A DNA stretch of 42,829 nucleotides from contig QFQM01000016.1 in the NCBI GenBank assembly GCA_003243255.1, positions 1 through 42,829 of the forward strand, read 5' to 3'. The position numbers were made by a program, and so were the translations under genes. The notes beneath the pieces are model-generated. The model saw only the letters and a program-made list of their open reading frames with translations, did no database searches and was not told where the DNA came from. Within the stretch, counting starts at the first letter, position 1, and the number at the start of each line of letters is the position of its first letter. Below are positions 8,301-16,653 of this stretch, one piece after another. This DNA comes from Flavobacterium psychrophilum (GTDB lineage Bacteria > Bacteroidota > Bacteroidia > Flavobacteriales > Flavobacteriaceae).

Positions 8301-9653
8301 ATGAAAAAGATCAAACTTTTACCGATTGCAGCTTTTGCAATTATGGCAATGGCCTCGTGCAGCGACGACGACAGCAACACAATCGATACTGGCAACCAGC
8401 CCGGCCAGGTAACTGCCCAGGCCAATCTGGAAGAAACAGGGGATTACGATTTAAGCAGTACCCAGAAAAACATCCACCTTAACGGCACTTCTGCAACCTC
8501 CGATGACAGCACCGTTAGCACCAACGAGGGGTCGCGGGTAACAATAACTCAGGCAGGAACCTATCATGTAACCGGTAACCTTACCAACGGTCAGTTGGTG
8601 GTTAAAGCCAATCAGGACCAGAAAGTAAAGATAATCCTCGATAATGCCTCCATTTCAAGCAACACGGATGCTGCAATCGATATTGAGAATGCCGACAAAG
8701 TTATCATCAATGTGAAAGGCGGGACTACTAACTCACTTGCTTATAATGGAAGTAACAGTCAGCACGGCGCTATCTTCAGCAGAACAAAACTAAGCATCTT
8801 CGGAGATGGCACACTAAATCTTAACGGTGGAGGCAACACCGCCATCCACAGCCAGGGAGGTATCATCGTTAAAGAAGGTACCTTTAATTTAACAGCGGGC
8901 ACCGACGCCCTGCATACCGACCATAATATTATCGTATACAATGGCGAGCTAAATATTAATGCGCAAGGTGACGGCTTTAATGCCCAGAGCGATATCACCA
9001 TTAATGATGGCACTATCAATATCACCAACAGCCAGGATGGTTTTGAGGCGGGTGCGGTAAACATCCTTAACGGAAATATCAGGGTTGTTGCCTCTGAAGA
9101 TGGTGTAAGTGTAGATGGGGAAAATACAGACGCAGCTACGCAGCTATTTGTTAAAAATGGCTACCTTTACGTGAACGCTGCAGGAAATGGTTTTGATGCC
9201 AAAGGCTCAATCACTATTGAGGCAGGAACGGTTATCATTGACGGTCCAACCTCGGATAATACAAGCGGAATCAATTATACCTCTTCTTTTAACATTAACG
9301 GAGGATATGTTATTGCGGTCAATGGCAGTAGTTCCATTGGTACACCAAGTGAAAATTCAGCCCAGAACAGCATCATCATCAAATTTGACCAGATGCAGGA
9401 GGCCAATACCCTGCTGCACGTGCAGACAACTCTCGGCGCCAACCTAACGACTTTCAGGCCATCAAAAGGTTTTAAAACTGTACTGTTATCCTCTGCAGCC
9501 ATAAACGACAACGGAACGTTCCAGGTATATACCGGAGGCACGGTTACCGGCGATGTGCTTGACGGCCTTTACGAACTTATCAGCTACATAGGCGGATCTC
9601 TTTACGCTACCTTTACTGTTACAGGCAGTGTCACGACAGTGGCTGCGAGTTAA
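8301..9653 (+). CDS. Surface lipoprotein with carbohydrate-binding beta-helix domain (Cthe_2159 type)
   Basis: This 450-residue protein has a lipoprotein signal ending in lipobox MASC, followed directly by SDDDS. That tail is the S-plus-acidic lipoprotein export signal that sends Flavobacterium lipoproteins to the cell surface. The mature protein is a series of short G-N-D-rich beta repeats (for example GTLNLNGGGNTAI and GTFNLTAGTDALHTDHNI), as in the DUF4353/Cthe_2159 parallel beta-helix proteins that bind acidic polysaccharide. I see no catalytic motif. It is monocistronic with its own terminator at 9681. It probably binds plant or microbial polysaccharide, or matrix material, outside the cell. 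Confidence 0.85.
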   Translation: MKKIKLLPIAAFAIMAMASCSDDDSNTIDTGNQPGQVTAQANLEETGDYDLSSTQKNIHLNGTSATSDDSTVSTNEGSRVTITQAGTYHVTGNLTNGQLVVKANQDQKVKIILDNASISSNTDAAIDIENADKVIINVKGGTTNSLAYNGSNSQHGAIFSRTKLSIFGDGTLNLNGGGNTAIHSQGGIIVKEGTFNLTAGTDALHTDHNIIVYNGELNINAQGDGFNAQSDITINDGTINITNSQDGFEAGAVNILNGNIRVVASEDGVSVDGENTDAATQLFVKNGYLYVNAAGNGFDAKGSITIEAGTVIIDGPTSDNTSGINYTSSFNINGGYVIAVNGSSSIGTPSENSAQNSIIIKFDQMQEANTLLHVQTTLGANLTTFRPSKGFKTVLLSSAAINDNGTFQVYTGGTVTGDVLDGLYELISYIGGSLYATFTVTGSVTTVAAS

Positions 9654-9680
9654 TCTAATAGTTATATAGGATTTAATAGG

Positions 9681-9718
9681 AAAAGCAGGGGGTTGCGTAA
9701 GCGATACTTCTGCTTTTA
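9681..9718 (+). terminator. Probable terminator of the carbohydrate-binding lipoprotein gene
   Basis: AAAAGCAG (9681-9688) pairs with CTGCTTTT (9710-9717) around a long, partly structured loop. The run of T in the right arm is short. It ends just before the next gene starts at 9725. Confidence 0.6.
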
Positions 9719-9724
9719 TCGTTC

Positions 9725-10357
9725 GTGCATCATTACACAAACATTCAAAATTTGAAGCTACCCTTTTCATATTATCAGAATCAGGACGTCACCTTCCTAG
9801 CCAAAGATCTTTTGGGTAAGGTCCTGTGCACGGATATTGACGGGATACTTACCTCAGGTGTCATCGTTGAAACAGAAGCCTACTTTGGTATTCAGGACAA
9901 AGCATCCCATGCCTATGGAGGCCGCAGGACCGCGCGTACGGAAACGATGTATGCACAGGGGGGAGTATCTTATGTCTATCTGTGTTACGGATTGCACCAT
10001 CTTTTCAATGTAATTACCTCAGTTGAGAATGAACCCCATGCTGTCCTGATAAGGGCTATAGTCCCACTCGATGGATTAGGGATAATGGAACAGCGTCGCA
10101 ATATGCCGGTTTCGAAGGTTGCATTTACCGCAGGTCCCGGTGCAACGGCAAAGGCCTTAGGCATTGATCGTAGTCAAAACGGGAAGGATCTCACAGGAAA
10201 TGAAATATGGATCGAGGATCGGGGCATCCGCTTTACAGAAGAAGAAATTGAAGCTACACCGAGGGTGGGTATAGCCTACGCGCAGGAACAAGCTTTGCTG
10301 CCTTGGCGCTTTTTTGTCAAAGGTTGCAGGTATGTGAGCAGGCCAAATAAAATTTAG
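9725..10357 (+). CDS. mpg: DNA-3-methyladenine glycosylase (AAG/Mpg family)
   Basis: This 210-residue enzyme removes alkylated purines in base excision repair. The family core is clear: LAKDLLGKVLC, then GVIVETEAYFG with the catalytic Glu51 and base-contacting Tyr53, His62 in KASHAYGGRRTART, and VYLCYGLHHLFNV. Length matches bacterial members. The chosen start is GTG at 9725, because no ATG exists between the upstream stop and the conserved core. A TTG a few codons later is the alternative. It is transcribed away from a terminator and converges with the unknown three-gene operon ending at 10370. Confidence 0.92.
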   Translation: MHHYTNIQNLKLPFSYYQNQDVTFLAKDLLGKVLCTDIDGILTSGVIVETEAYFGIQDKASHAYGGRRTARTETMYAQGGVSYVYLCYGLHHLFNVITSVENEPHAVLIRAIVPLDGLGIMEQRRNMPVSKVAFTAGPGATAKALGIDRSQNGKDLTGNEIWIEDRGIRFTEEEIEATPRVGIAYAQEQALLPWRFFVKGCRYVSRPNKI

Positions 10358-10369
10358 ACCGTAAAATAC

Positions 10370-10783
10370 TTAATCAATCCCCGGCAGGAACCATTTTTTT
10401 CTAGCTTCCAATGTTACAAGTCTGTACTTATCAATATCCAGTTGCAATCGCGTATTGTCTCCTCTAAGCATAACTTCTTCGGAACTTCTGAATCGGTCGG
10501 CAAAGATTTTTATAAGTGCCTGTTCACCCAATCGAAGATCTATCTTTCCAATGGTGTGGTATTTTAAGATAACACTCGTGAAGAAACCTTTCCCATCGGA
10601 TTTTGTAATAAGAGGGTTGGGCTTTTCAAAGCCGCTGGTAAGCAATTTTGCCTCACCGGACTCTAAAGATTTCAGCACCATCTCGCAGATCTGCTTACGT
10701 CGCCCTTTTCCGCGTGCATAAAGAGGCAGTTTAATTTTATTGGGAAGATGTAACAGCAAATAATATAATCTAGGTGTTGTCAT
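10370..10783 (-). CDS. Unrecognised 137-residue protein
   Basis: This protein is basic and soluble (KGRRKQ near residue 26) with no signal peptide, membrane helix or motif I can name. It is the last gene of a three-gene minus-strand unit (11568 to 10370), 5 bases after the preceding stop, so the three are probably co-transcribed. The C-terminal half has regular hydrophobic spacing, suggesting a mixed alpha/beta fold. No function is proposed. Confidence 0.65.
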   Translation of the reverse strand: MTTPRLYYLLLHLPNKIKLPLYARGKGRRKQICEMVLKSLESGEAKLLTSGFEKPNPLITKSDGKGFFTSVILKYHTIGKIDLRLGEQALIKIFADRFRSSEEVMLRGDNTRLQLDIDKYRLVTLEARKKWFLPGID

Positions 10784-10788
10784 AAGAA

Positions 10789-11148
10789 TTAGTTTTGAGA
10801 ATCAAGGTTAGCGACAATCCTTGTAAAGGGGCCGCTGGCATGTCGTACGGCTTCCACTACTTTTATTTTGTTATGGCGTATGTAGTTAGCTAATAATTCA
10901 TTGCTGATGCCTTCCATAGCTATTTCTTTGTCATGGAGGTTGATGTGTAGGATAAGTTCAGATTTATCCAAAGGCTTTTTGTAGCCTTCAATCGGGCTTG
11001 CAATACCATAGTGATGCTTAAAAAGGGCGAATTTATCTTGTCCCAGATGTGATATGATATGCTCAAGCAGCAGTTCGCCATCAATAGCTTCCAAATTGGG
11101 AAAATCAGGAATTTCCTCGCTAAAGGCGGTGATTACATTAGAATCCAT
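10789..11148 (-). CDS. Unrecognised 119-residue protein
   Basis: This small acidic soluble protein lies between two other unknown genes in the same operon (15 bases after one, 5 before the next). It contains a His-containing segment (KFALFKHHYG) and a C-terminal strand-helix pattern, but no Cys pair, signal or known motif. Its conserved placement with its neighbours is the only clue; no function is proposed. Confidence 0.65.
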   Translation of the reverse strand: MDSNVITAFSEEIPDFPNLEAIDGELLLEHIISHLGQDKFALFKHHYGIASPIEGYKKPLDKSELILHINLHDKEIAMEGISNELLANYIRHNKIKVVEAVRHASGPFTRIVANLDSQN

Positions 11149-11163
11149 AACTATAGTTCGAAT

Positions 11164-11568
11164 TTATTTGAAGCTGATATCGCATTTTTCGACCAACAGC
11201 AATCGGTAACTGTCCGTCACTGCCAGGATGTCAAGAGAGCAGGCGCCTTCAATCTGGTTTTTGATTTCCTGCTCAATGTGTTCCATTTGGGCCACGGGCA
11301 CCGGAAAATCAAACTGTATGTAGGTGGCAAATGCTTCTCCATGCTCAATTGGCTTTAGTGAGAAACTCGTATGATCGCCAAGGCAGATGATTTGGTAATC
11401 CTGTGTTTTGATTGCATGGTCCAGCTCACACAATAGTTGTTGGTAATTTAGGGGTGAAAAACGCTCGCCTTCACTTTTAATTTTGATCACGCAGGTGCTG
11501 AAAGGCTCCATAATTACTATATTTTTATAAGGTTCGGCAGTTTGTATTTCCTGTTGTGCTGTATGCAT
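11164..11568 (-). CDS. Unrecognised 134-residue protein, first gene of its operon
   Basis: The longest frame starts at 11568. An internal Met at residue 20 (MEPFSTCVIKIKSEG) is an alternative start and falls just before the first predictable strand, so the true protein may be 115 residues. It is soluble, acidic and without recognisable domains. It leads a three-gene unit with the genes at 10789 and 10370, downstream of the catalase/DUF892 pair but separated from it by the hairpin at 11595. Confidence 0.6.
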   Translation of the reverse strand: MHTAQQEIQTAEPYKNIVIMEPFSTCVIKIKSEGERFSPLNYQQLLCELDHAIKTQDYQIICLGDHTSFSLKPIEHGEAFATYIQFDFPVPVAQMEHIEQEIKNQIEGACSLDILAVTDSYRLLLVEKCDISFK

Positions 11569-11594
11569 ATTGTAATGATTTTAGTAGCATTTAA

Positions 11595-11624
11595 ATACAG
11601 GAGCAGCGCTAACCGCTCCTGTAT
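11595..11624 (-). terminator. Intergenic hairpin after the catalase-DUF892 unit
   Basis: ATACAGGAGC (11595-11604) and GCTCCTGTAT (11615-11624) form a perfect 10-base-pair stem. On the minus strand it is followed by only a weak T run. On the plus strand the T run is better, but no gene reads into it. It probably separates the catalase unit from the three unknown genes. Confidence 0.6.
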
Positions 11625-11641
11625 GGCTTTTTATTTTTGAA

Positions 11642-12259
11642 TTATCTGGCAGAAGTTTTGGAATTTTCTGCAGCAACAAGATTAATTGCACCGCAGGCAG
11701 CATCACTGAGAATCATATCGGCCTCTTTTTCCTCCGACAGGGTTAGCGTCAGCAGTTGTACAGCATCATTTTCACCCACCGCTTTGGCAAAGGAGCATAA
11801 TGTCCCGTAAGTAGCAATCTCGTAATGCTCAATTTTTTGCGAGGCCGCGATTATACCTGCATCACGCACAGGCCCAGGTGTAGTCTCCTCCAGTATACTC
11901 TCACCCTCCTTTATCAGGCCCGTCATAGCTTCACACTTTTTCCCCTCGGCTTTTTCTCCTAAACTTGCGAAAACGGCTTCAAGACGGTCAATCTGGTTTT
12001 TGGTAACTTCAAGGTGTTCAGTAATGGCAGATGCCAGAAGTGGTGATGTGGCGTTTGCTATCATTTTAGGGAGCGCCTTGGTCAGAGCATTTTCTGCCCA
12101 GTAGATATCTTTAAGGGAATCGATGAACAATCCTCTAAGGTCGCCCGCTGCGTCCGCCCGGGGTGCAACACCGTTGGTTTTGTTGTTGTTATTGTTACCC
12201 TTATTGTTGCCTTTAGTTGTCTCCTTGCCTGTTGCAGGCTCTTTTGAAGTATTTTTCAT
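11642..12259 (-). CDS. DUF892 (YciE-type) ferritin-like protein, copy 1
   Basis: From the start at 12259 the protein is 205 residues. A low-complexity head rich in Asn, Lys and Gly (about residues 5-30) precedes a DUF892 domain: LRGLFIDSLKDIYWAENAL, KKCEAMTGLIKEGESIL, GIIAASQKIEHYEIATYGTL, and TLSEEKEADMIL. The Glu and His spacing of the helices is that of a four-helix ferritin-like bundle that can hold a di-metal site. A farther ATG at 12301 overlaps the catalase gene and is less likely. It is 17 bases downstream of the catalase and surely co-transcribed with it. The family is induced by osmotic and oxidative stress in enterobacteria; its chemistry is not known. A paralogue lies at 17316. 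Confidence 0.9.
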   Translation of the reverse strand: MKNTSKEPATGKETTKGNNKGNNNNNKTNGVAPRADAAGDLRGLFIDSLKDIYWAENALTKALPKMIANATSPLLASAITEHLEVTKNQIDRLEAVFASLGEKAEGKKCEAMTGLIKEGESILEETTPGPVRDAGIIAASQKIEHYEIATYGTLCSFAKAVGENDAVQLLTLTLSEEKEADMILSDAACGAINLVAAENSKTSAR

Positions 12260-12276
12260 AATTATTCTAGTTTGCG

Positions 12277-14430
12277 TTATAAATTGGCCTCTCGTGCCCA
12301 AAAACGGTGGTTTGCCATCGCTGCAATAAAGTTTGCGGTAAAGTCCTGACGCTCCATTTGCTCATCCAATAGTATTCCCTGATCTTCATTATCCAGTTTT
12401 GATGCGAACGGAGCTCCTGAAAGCAGGGCTATACCATTACCCTGTGCACCGATTAATTTGCAGTGCCTGTAGGCATCACTCAGGAAATCCATCACATCGG
12501 GATTTTGGGACAATTCATTCATATCCTGCCCGCCAGGGATATACACCGCATCAAAGAGGACGGAAGAACTGGTCAGGAAACTGAAATCCACAGGTAGCTC
12601 CCCTTCGGTATCGGTTACAACCTTTCCAAGATATGGGGCTATGACACATCCCTTAGCATTTTCTTTTATCAGGGCGCTCTTCATTGTCAACACGTTCTTG
12701 TCCGATACCCCGTCAGCACATAAAATTGCTACCTTACGCGAGGCGATTGTAGGTTGCACCGTCGGGTTGTTGATCATGCTAAGCGCCTGCGATGCGTCAA
12801 TTGAAGAAGGTACACTTTTGGGCTCCTGCTGTCCCTGATCATCAGCAGAAACGCCATAGTTCATGGGCTGTTCGGGTGTTGCAGGAACTTCCAGTCGTAA
12901 TGCTGCCGCTACCCTAGCGGCAAGGTCACTGTCGATTTGATTAAGGATCCCTACCATGCGCACCCTGATAGCAGTAGTTTCGACCTTGCCCAACTCAAAG
13001 CTGAAGGCCTTAATGATATGTTTTTTCTCTACCTCTGTCTGGCTACTATAAAATAGTTTTGCCTGCCCGAAATGATCGGAAAAGCTCTCACTTCTCTGGC
13101 GAACCTTATGGGCGTCGACACGTTCACTATAGCTTACAAAGCCGCCTTCGGTGATCTTTGCCTGGTAAGGGCAGTTGCCGCCCAGCGAGTTAGGGGAATA
13201 ACTTACGCGTCCGACATTGATTTCCTGGCGCATGTGCCCATCACGCTGATTGTTATGCATTGGGGCAATAGTTCTGTTGATTGGGATCTCATGAAAATTA
13301 GGGCTTCCAAGGCGTGAAAGCTGTGTGTCTGTGTAAGAGAAGAGCCTTCCCTGGAGTAACGGATCATTGGTAAAATCAATACCCGGCACCACATGCCCGG
13401 GATGGAAAGCCACCTGCTCGGTCTCGGCGAAGAAATTGTCAGGATTTCTGTTAAGTACCATCCTCCCTATAATAGTTACCGGAACAAGCTCTTCAGGAAT
13501 TATTTTGGTCGGGTCGAGTAAATCAAATTCAAATTTATACTCATCAGCTTCCGGTACTATCTGTACTCCCAGCTCCCACTCAGGGAAATTCCCAGTCTCA
13601 ATTGCTTCCCAAAGATCCCTCCTATGGAAATCAGGGTCTTTACCGGATATTTTCTGGGCTTCGTCCCATACAACCGCATGCGTCCCCAATTTGGGCTTCC
13701 AGTGGAATTTTACAAAATGGGATTCATTACTCTCGTTAATGAACCGGAAGGTATGCACGCCAAACCCCTCCATCATACGATAGCTCCTGGGTATCGCCCT
13801 GTCAGACATCGCCCACATGATCATATGTGCTGATTCCGGCATCAGTGAGATAAAATCCCAGAACGTATCGTGCGCCGAGGCTGCCTGCGGTATCTCATTG
13901 TGTGGCTCAGGTTTTACTGCATGGATAAGGTCAGGGAATTTGGTAGCGTCCTGTATAAAAAATACTGGTATATTATTGCCTACAAGATCGTAAACACCCT
14001 CCTGCGTATAAAACTTTACAGAGAACCCCCTGACATCCCTGGCAAGGTCGGTCGAACCGCGTGAACCGGCAACGGTGGAAAACCTTACGAACACCGGTGT
14101 CTTCTGTCCCGCCTGCTGCAGAAAACCCGCTTTGGTAAATTGGGGAATCGGGTTGGTCACCTCAAAAAAACCGTGCGCACCCGATCCTCGGGCATGCACT
14201 ATCCTTTCAGGAATACGCTCATGGTCAAAATGGGTGATCTTTTCCCTAAGGATAAAATCCTCCAGCAGGGATGGCCCGCGTTCACCTGCCTTTAAAGAGT
14301 TATTGTCATCATTGATCCTTACACCGTGGTTTGTTGTAAGGAATTTGTTTGTAGCATCAGACTTGTCCAATGATAAGTCACGCTGCTTCGCTTCCTGGTC
14401 GTTATGGGCCGGTTTGTCATTTTGTCTCAT
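12277..14430 (-). CDS. katE: Large-subunit (clade 2, HPII-type) catalase
   Basis: This 717-residue monofunctional haem catalase converts hydrogen peroxide to water and oxygen. The distal His79 lies in RIVHARGSGAHG, and the catalytic Asn in YDLVGNNIPVFFIQD (about residue 152). The proximal haem tyrosine lies in the RLFSYTDTQLSRLG segment. The C-terminal 150 residues form the extra DJ-1/PfpI-like domain (RKVAILCADGVSD through FDAVYIPGGQDM) that marks large catalases such as E. coli KatE. It is cytoplasmic. The promoter region carries a long inverted repeat (14515-14541). It is followed by a DUF892 gene and faces a divergent ankyrin gene. Confidence 0.97.
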   Translation of the reverse strand: MRQNDKPAHNDQEAKQRDLSLDKSDATNKFLTTNHGVRINDDNNSLKAGERGPSLLEDFILREKITHFDHERIPERIVHARGSGAHGFFEVTNPIPQFTKAGFLQQAGQKTPVFVRFSTVAGSRGSTDLARDVRGFSVKFYTQEGVYDLVGNNIPVFFIQDATKFPDLIHAVKPEPHNEIPQAASAHDTFWDFISLMPESAHMIMWAMSDRAIPRSYRMMEGFGVHTFRFINESNESHFVKFHWKPKLGTHAVVWDEAQKISGKDPDFHRRDLWEAIETGNFPEWELGVQIVPEADEYKFEFDLLDPTKIIPEELVPVTIIGRMVLNRNPDNFFAETEQVAFHPGHVVPGIDFTNDPLLQGRLFSYTDTQLSRLGSPNFHEIPINRTIAPMHNNQRDGHMRQEINVGRVSYSPNSLGGNCPYQAKITEGGFVSYSERVDAHKVRQRSESFSDHFGQAKLFYSSQTEVEKKHIIKAFSFELGKVETTAIRVRMVGILNQIDSDLAARVAAALRLEVPATPEQPMNYGVSADDQGQQEPKSVPSSIDASQALSMINNPTVQPTIASRKVAILCADGVSDKNVLTMKSALIKENAKGCVIAPYLGKVVTDTEGELPVDFSFLTSSSVLFDAVYIPGGQDMNELSQNPDVMDFLSDAYRHCKLIGAQGNGIALLSGAPFASKLDNEDQGILLDEQMERQDFTANFIAAMANHRFWAREANL

Positions 14431-14491
14431 TGCGTTTTTTTTTGACAGTTGATATGAACGTGAAGTTCCTCATTATCACATCAAAAGCTGC

Positions 14492-14499
14492 CAAATTCA
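14492..14499 (-). promoter_or_regulatory. Probable -7 box of the catalase promoter
   Basis: On the minus strand the sequence is TGAATTTG, one mismatch from TAnnTTTG, 62 bases before the katE start. No -33 TTG lies at the usual spacing. That position is instead near the inverted repeat at 14515-14541. Confidence 0.45.
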
Positions 14500-14514
14500 T
14501 ACTAAAACAATTTA

Positions 14515-14541
14515 CATGATTTTGCTTGATGCAAAATCATG
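14515..14541. promoter_or_regulatory. Perfect inverted repeat in the catalase/ankyrin divergent region
   Basis: CATGATTTTGC (14515-14525) and GCAAAATCATG (14531-14541) are perfect 11-base arms around TTGAT. No T tract follows, so it is more likely an operator than a terminator. It would sit about 30-56 bases upstream of the inferred catalase start site, where an activator would bind. Which regulator binds is unknown, and it does not match the OxyR consensus I know. The rest of the 14431-14755 gap is AT-rich and shows only weak -7-like boxes. Confidence 0.6.
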
Positions 14542-14755
14542 TCCTACGACGATCAATAAAGATATAAGTATCTATAAAACAAATACTTATATTGTAAAAT
14601 AAGCGCATTACTTCCGCTTATGGATGAGGCAGACGTATTATTATGTAAAAAACTTTAAATGATCTTTAAAACTCTGATAAAATTAAGCTGCGTAATTTGG
14701 AAGAAGCGCAAAAGAGTATTGCGATAACCACAAATTGAAATAAAACAGTTACCAC

Positions 14756-15244
14756 ATGGATCAGATAACACAAGCACTATTTGCAGCATCCCGCCAGGGC
14801 AACGTCCCTGTATTAAGGGAAATATTTCCTTTGAAAAACAATCTGGATATACAGGATGAAAAAGGCTTCACACCGCTAATTCTCGCCGCCTATAACAATC
14901 ATCCCGAAGCGGTAAAAGAACTTCTTGAAGCAGGAGCTTCAATAGATGTGGGGGATAATAGTGGCAACACCGCACTAATGGGTGCGAGCTTCAAAGGCTA
15001 TTCCGAGATCGTAAAAATATTGATAGAGGAAGCCGCAGCTCTCGACATCCAGAATGGGAACGGCGGAACGGCACTGATGTTCGCTGCAATGTTCGGTCGC
15101 AATGACATTGTGGAGCTTCTTCTGGCGTCGGGGGCCGACAGGCATATCAAAGATTTCAGGGGCATGGCCGCGCTCGACCTTGCCGCGCAACAGGGTAATA
15201 CCTATGCAGTTGCAATCCTTCAGGAACATATAAACGAAGAATAA
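14756..15244 (+). CDS. Ankyrin-repeat protein
   Basis: This 162-residue protein consists of about four to five ankyrin repeats (the pattern G-x-TPLILAAYNNH, then LLEAGASIDVGDNSGNTAL, then LDIQNGNGGTALMFAAMFG, then LLASGADRHIKDFRGMAAL). There is no signal peptide or membrane helix. Ankyrin proteins mediate protein contacts. Small bacterial ones next to catalase genes (AnkB beside KatB in Pseudomonas) are known to support catalase activity. Here it is divergent from katE across 325 bases, so a similar partnership is a reasonable inference. The unknown gene at 15266 follows after 21 bases. Confidence 0.93.
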   Translation: MDQITQALFAASRQGNVPVLREIFPLKNNLDIQDEKGFTPLILAAYNNHPEAVKELLEAGASIDVGDNSGNTALMGASFKGYSEIVKILIEEAAALDIQNGNGGTALMFAAMFGRNDIVELLLASGADRHIKDFRGMAALDLAAQQGNTYAVAILQEHINEE

Positions 15245-15265
15245 TCAAATTAAAACATAAAGTCT

Positions 15266-16039
15266 ATGAGAACTACAGATATAGTAATACGGCTTAACGG
15301 GCAACAGGTACCGGAACTTAAAATCGGGAACCCGCAAAACTACCCGCTTTTTTATAGCGAGCTGCGTAATGCCATTAGCCTGCAGCAAGGGGATATTGTT
15401 CATAAGGGAGATTACTTCCGCCTGGATCACCATCTTTTGCCAAAAGACGATAAGGGATACACTACCTATGCACTGTTTAGGGATATAAACCTCACGGAAA
15501 ACGATGATGATGCCGGTTTATGGGAACAACTTGAAAATCAGTTGGAATATCTGAATTATCCTGAAATAAGGGAATCGGCTACGCACCATCAGCTCGTTGA
15601 ACTGTCTACGCTACCGGAAGCAGACAGGAACATCAGGCTGCAGGAAGAAGCTGTTTCAGAAGATGTCTTGGTACGCATCGCCGGCACAAGAGAACAACTG
15701 GAATTTGATCCCCTGGTAGGCGAAGGCAACAAAATTCTCTATGACCGCCTGGCAAAGCTTATATATGACAGGGAAATTGAGATCATGTATAAAGGGCCAA
15801 AGTTGAATTTCGATGAAAACAGGGATCTTTTTATAAATTCGGATGAGTTTTCAATTTACATCCTGTTCCGTTCCCGCAGGGACAGCAATTATGAAGATAA
15901 TGAGCTTTTGTGGTCCAATCTGGGCAATGACCTTAAAGTACTTTCAAAGATTACGCTGCTCAAATCTTCAAAAGATTATCAGGTGCTGCTTTTTACGCAT
16001 GAGGACATATCGTATGGTGACGATGCGATTCAGCTCTAA
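15266..16039 (+). CDS. Unrecognised 257-residue protein with an internal duplication
   Basis: This soluble acidic protein matches no family I know. It appears to contain two copies of one domain. Residues about 26-96 and 155-226 share the plan N-Y-x-L-F-Y, then TYALFRD / IYILFRS, then a D-rich loop, then GLWEQLENQLEYL / LLWSNLGNDLKVL. The repeat period is about 130 residues. It is 21 bases after the ankyrin gene and overlaps the same leader as the YdaT-like gene at 16051, so the three are probably one operon. No catalytic motif is visible. Confidence 0.75.
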   Translation: MRTTDIVIRLNGQQVPELKIGNPQNYPLFYSELRNAISLQQGDIVHKGDYFRLDHHLLPKDDKGYTTYALFRDINLTENDDDAGLWEQLENQLEYLNYPEIRESATHHQLVELSTLPEADRNIRLQEEAVSEDVLVRIAGTREQLEFDPLVGEGNKILYDRLAKLIYDREIEIMYKGPKLNFDENRDLFINSDEFSIYILFRSRRDSNYEDNELLWSNLGNDLKVLSKITLLKSSKDYQVLLFTHEDISYGDDAIQL

Positions 16040-16050
16040 AATCTAATGCC

Positions 16051-16224
16051 ATGCCATGGTACAACGGGGATTATCCTCCATCTTATAAGAATCAGCCGGA
16101 ACAGCTGCGCAAAAAAGCTGTGGAGATTGCAAATGCACTTATAACGGAGGGTGTAGAAGAGGGCATTGCTATTGCAACGGGCTTAAAGCAGGCCCGTAAG
16201 TTTTTTGCCAATAATCAGAAATAA
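16051..16224 (+). CDS. Small YdaT-N-terminal-like stress protein (57 residues)
   Basis: This 57-residue gene reads MPWYNGDYPPSYKNQPEQL, then KKAVEIANALITEGVEEG, then AIATGLKQARKFF. That is the pattern of the N-terminal half of Bacillus YdaT (MPW-x-x-x-DYP-x-S-x-KNL ... KAI-x-IANA ... EEGxAI). An earlier ATG at 16046 is out of frame. YdaT is a sigma-B general stress protein of unknown function. The gene starts 11 bases after the preceding stop and ends in the terminator at 16224. Confidence 0.8.
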   Translation: MPWYNGDYPPSYKNQPEQLRKKAVEIANALITEGVEEGIAIATGLKQARKFFANNQK

Positions 16225-16248
16225 AAAGCCCGGAATATCCGGGCTTTT
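16224..16248. terminator. Bidirectional terminator between converging genes
   Basis: AAAAGCCCGGA (16224-16234) pairs perfectly with TCCGGGCTTTT (16238-16248) around ATA. A-rich and T-rich flanks on each side let it work for the ankyrin operon on plus and the DUF3606 gene on minus. Confidence 0.9.
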
Positions 16249-16275
16249 CCATAAATAACTTGGTAACACACCAAA

Positions 16276-16473
16276 TTAGTCCTCTTGCCTGTTTCCTTTT
16301 TCTTTAAGATATCTTTCGACTTCTTCAGGATTATTTCCCACCGCTCTCACCGCACCGGAGAGCCTTTGCGAGGATACACCAAATTTATTCTTCCAATAGT
16401 CCATCTCATACCTTTCAGTAAGGCTAATTCTTGAACGGTCCTGTCCACCCGTATTGTTTCTGTCATCTGCCAT
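16276..16473 (-). CDS. DUF3606 small protein
   Basis: This 65-residue protein matches the DUF3606 pattern: a DRSRISLTERYEMDYWKNKFGVS segment followed by LSGAVRAVGNNPEEVERYL. The family is a small helical, possibly nucleic-acid- or protein-binding module found in stress and plasmid contexts; its function is not established. It is single, minus strand, and converges on the YdaT-like gene with a shared terminator. Confidence 0.85.
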   Translation of the reverse strand: MADDRNNTGGQDRSRISLTERYEMDYWKNKFGVSSQRLSGAVRAVGNNPEEVERYLKEKGNRQED

Positions 16474-16653
16474 AGCTAATCTTTTAAACTACATAAAGTT
16501 AGTGATTTGACAGCAGGGTTATTTTACATGTTATTTCGACAGGTTTGTATTATTTTTCAATAGGTGCTCTTTATTTTTTACAGTTAACATTTATACTGAG
16601 CGCATAATGATACAAGTGATTCGAAAAATTATACAAGATGATTTTAGATAGAT

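Noticed and set aside
13367..13783. A 138-codon plus-strand ORF inside the catalase gene
   Set aside because: It is antisense to a clear catalase and has no protein-like pattern; long shadows are expected opposite a biased coding strand.
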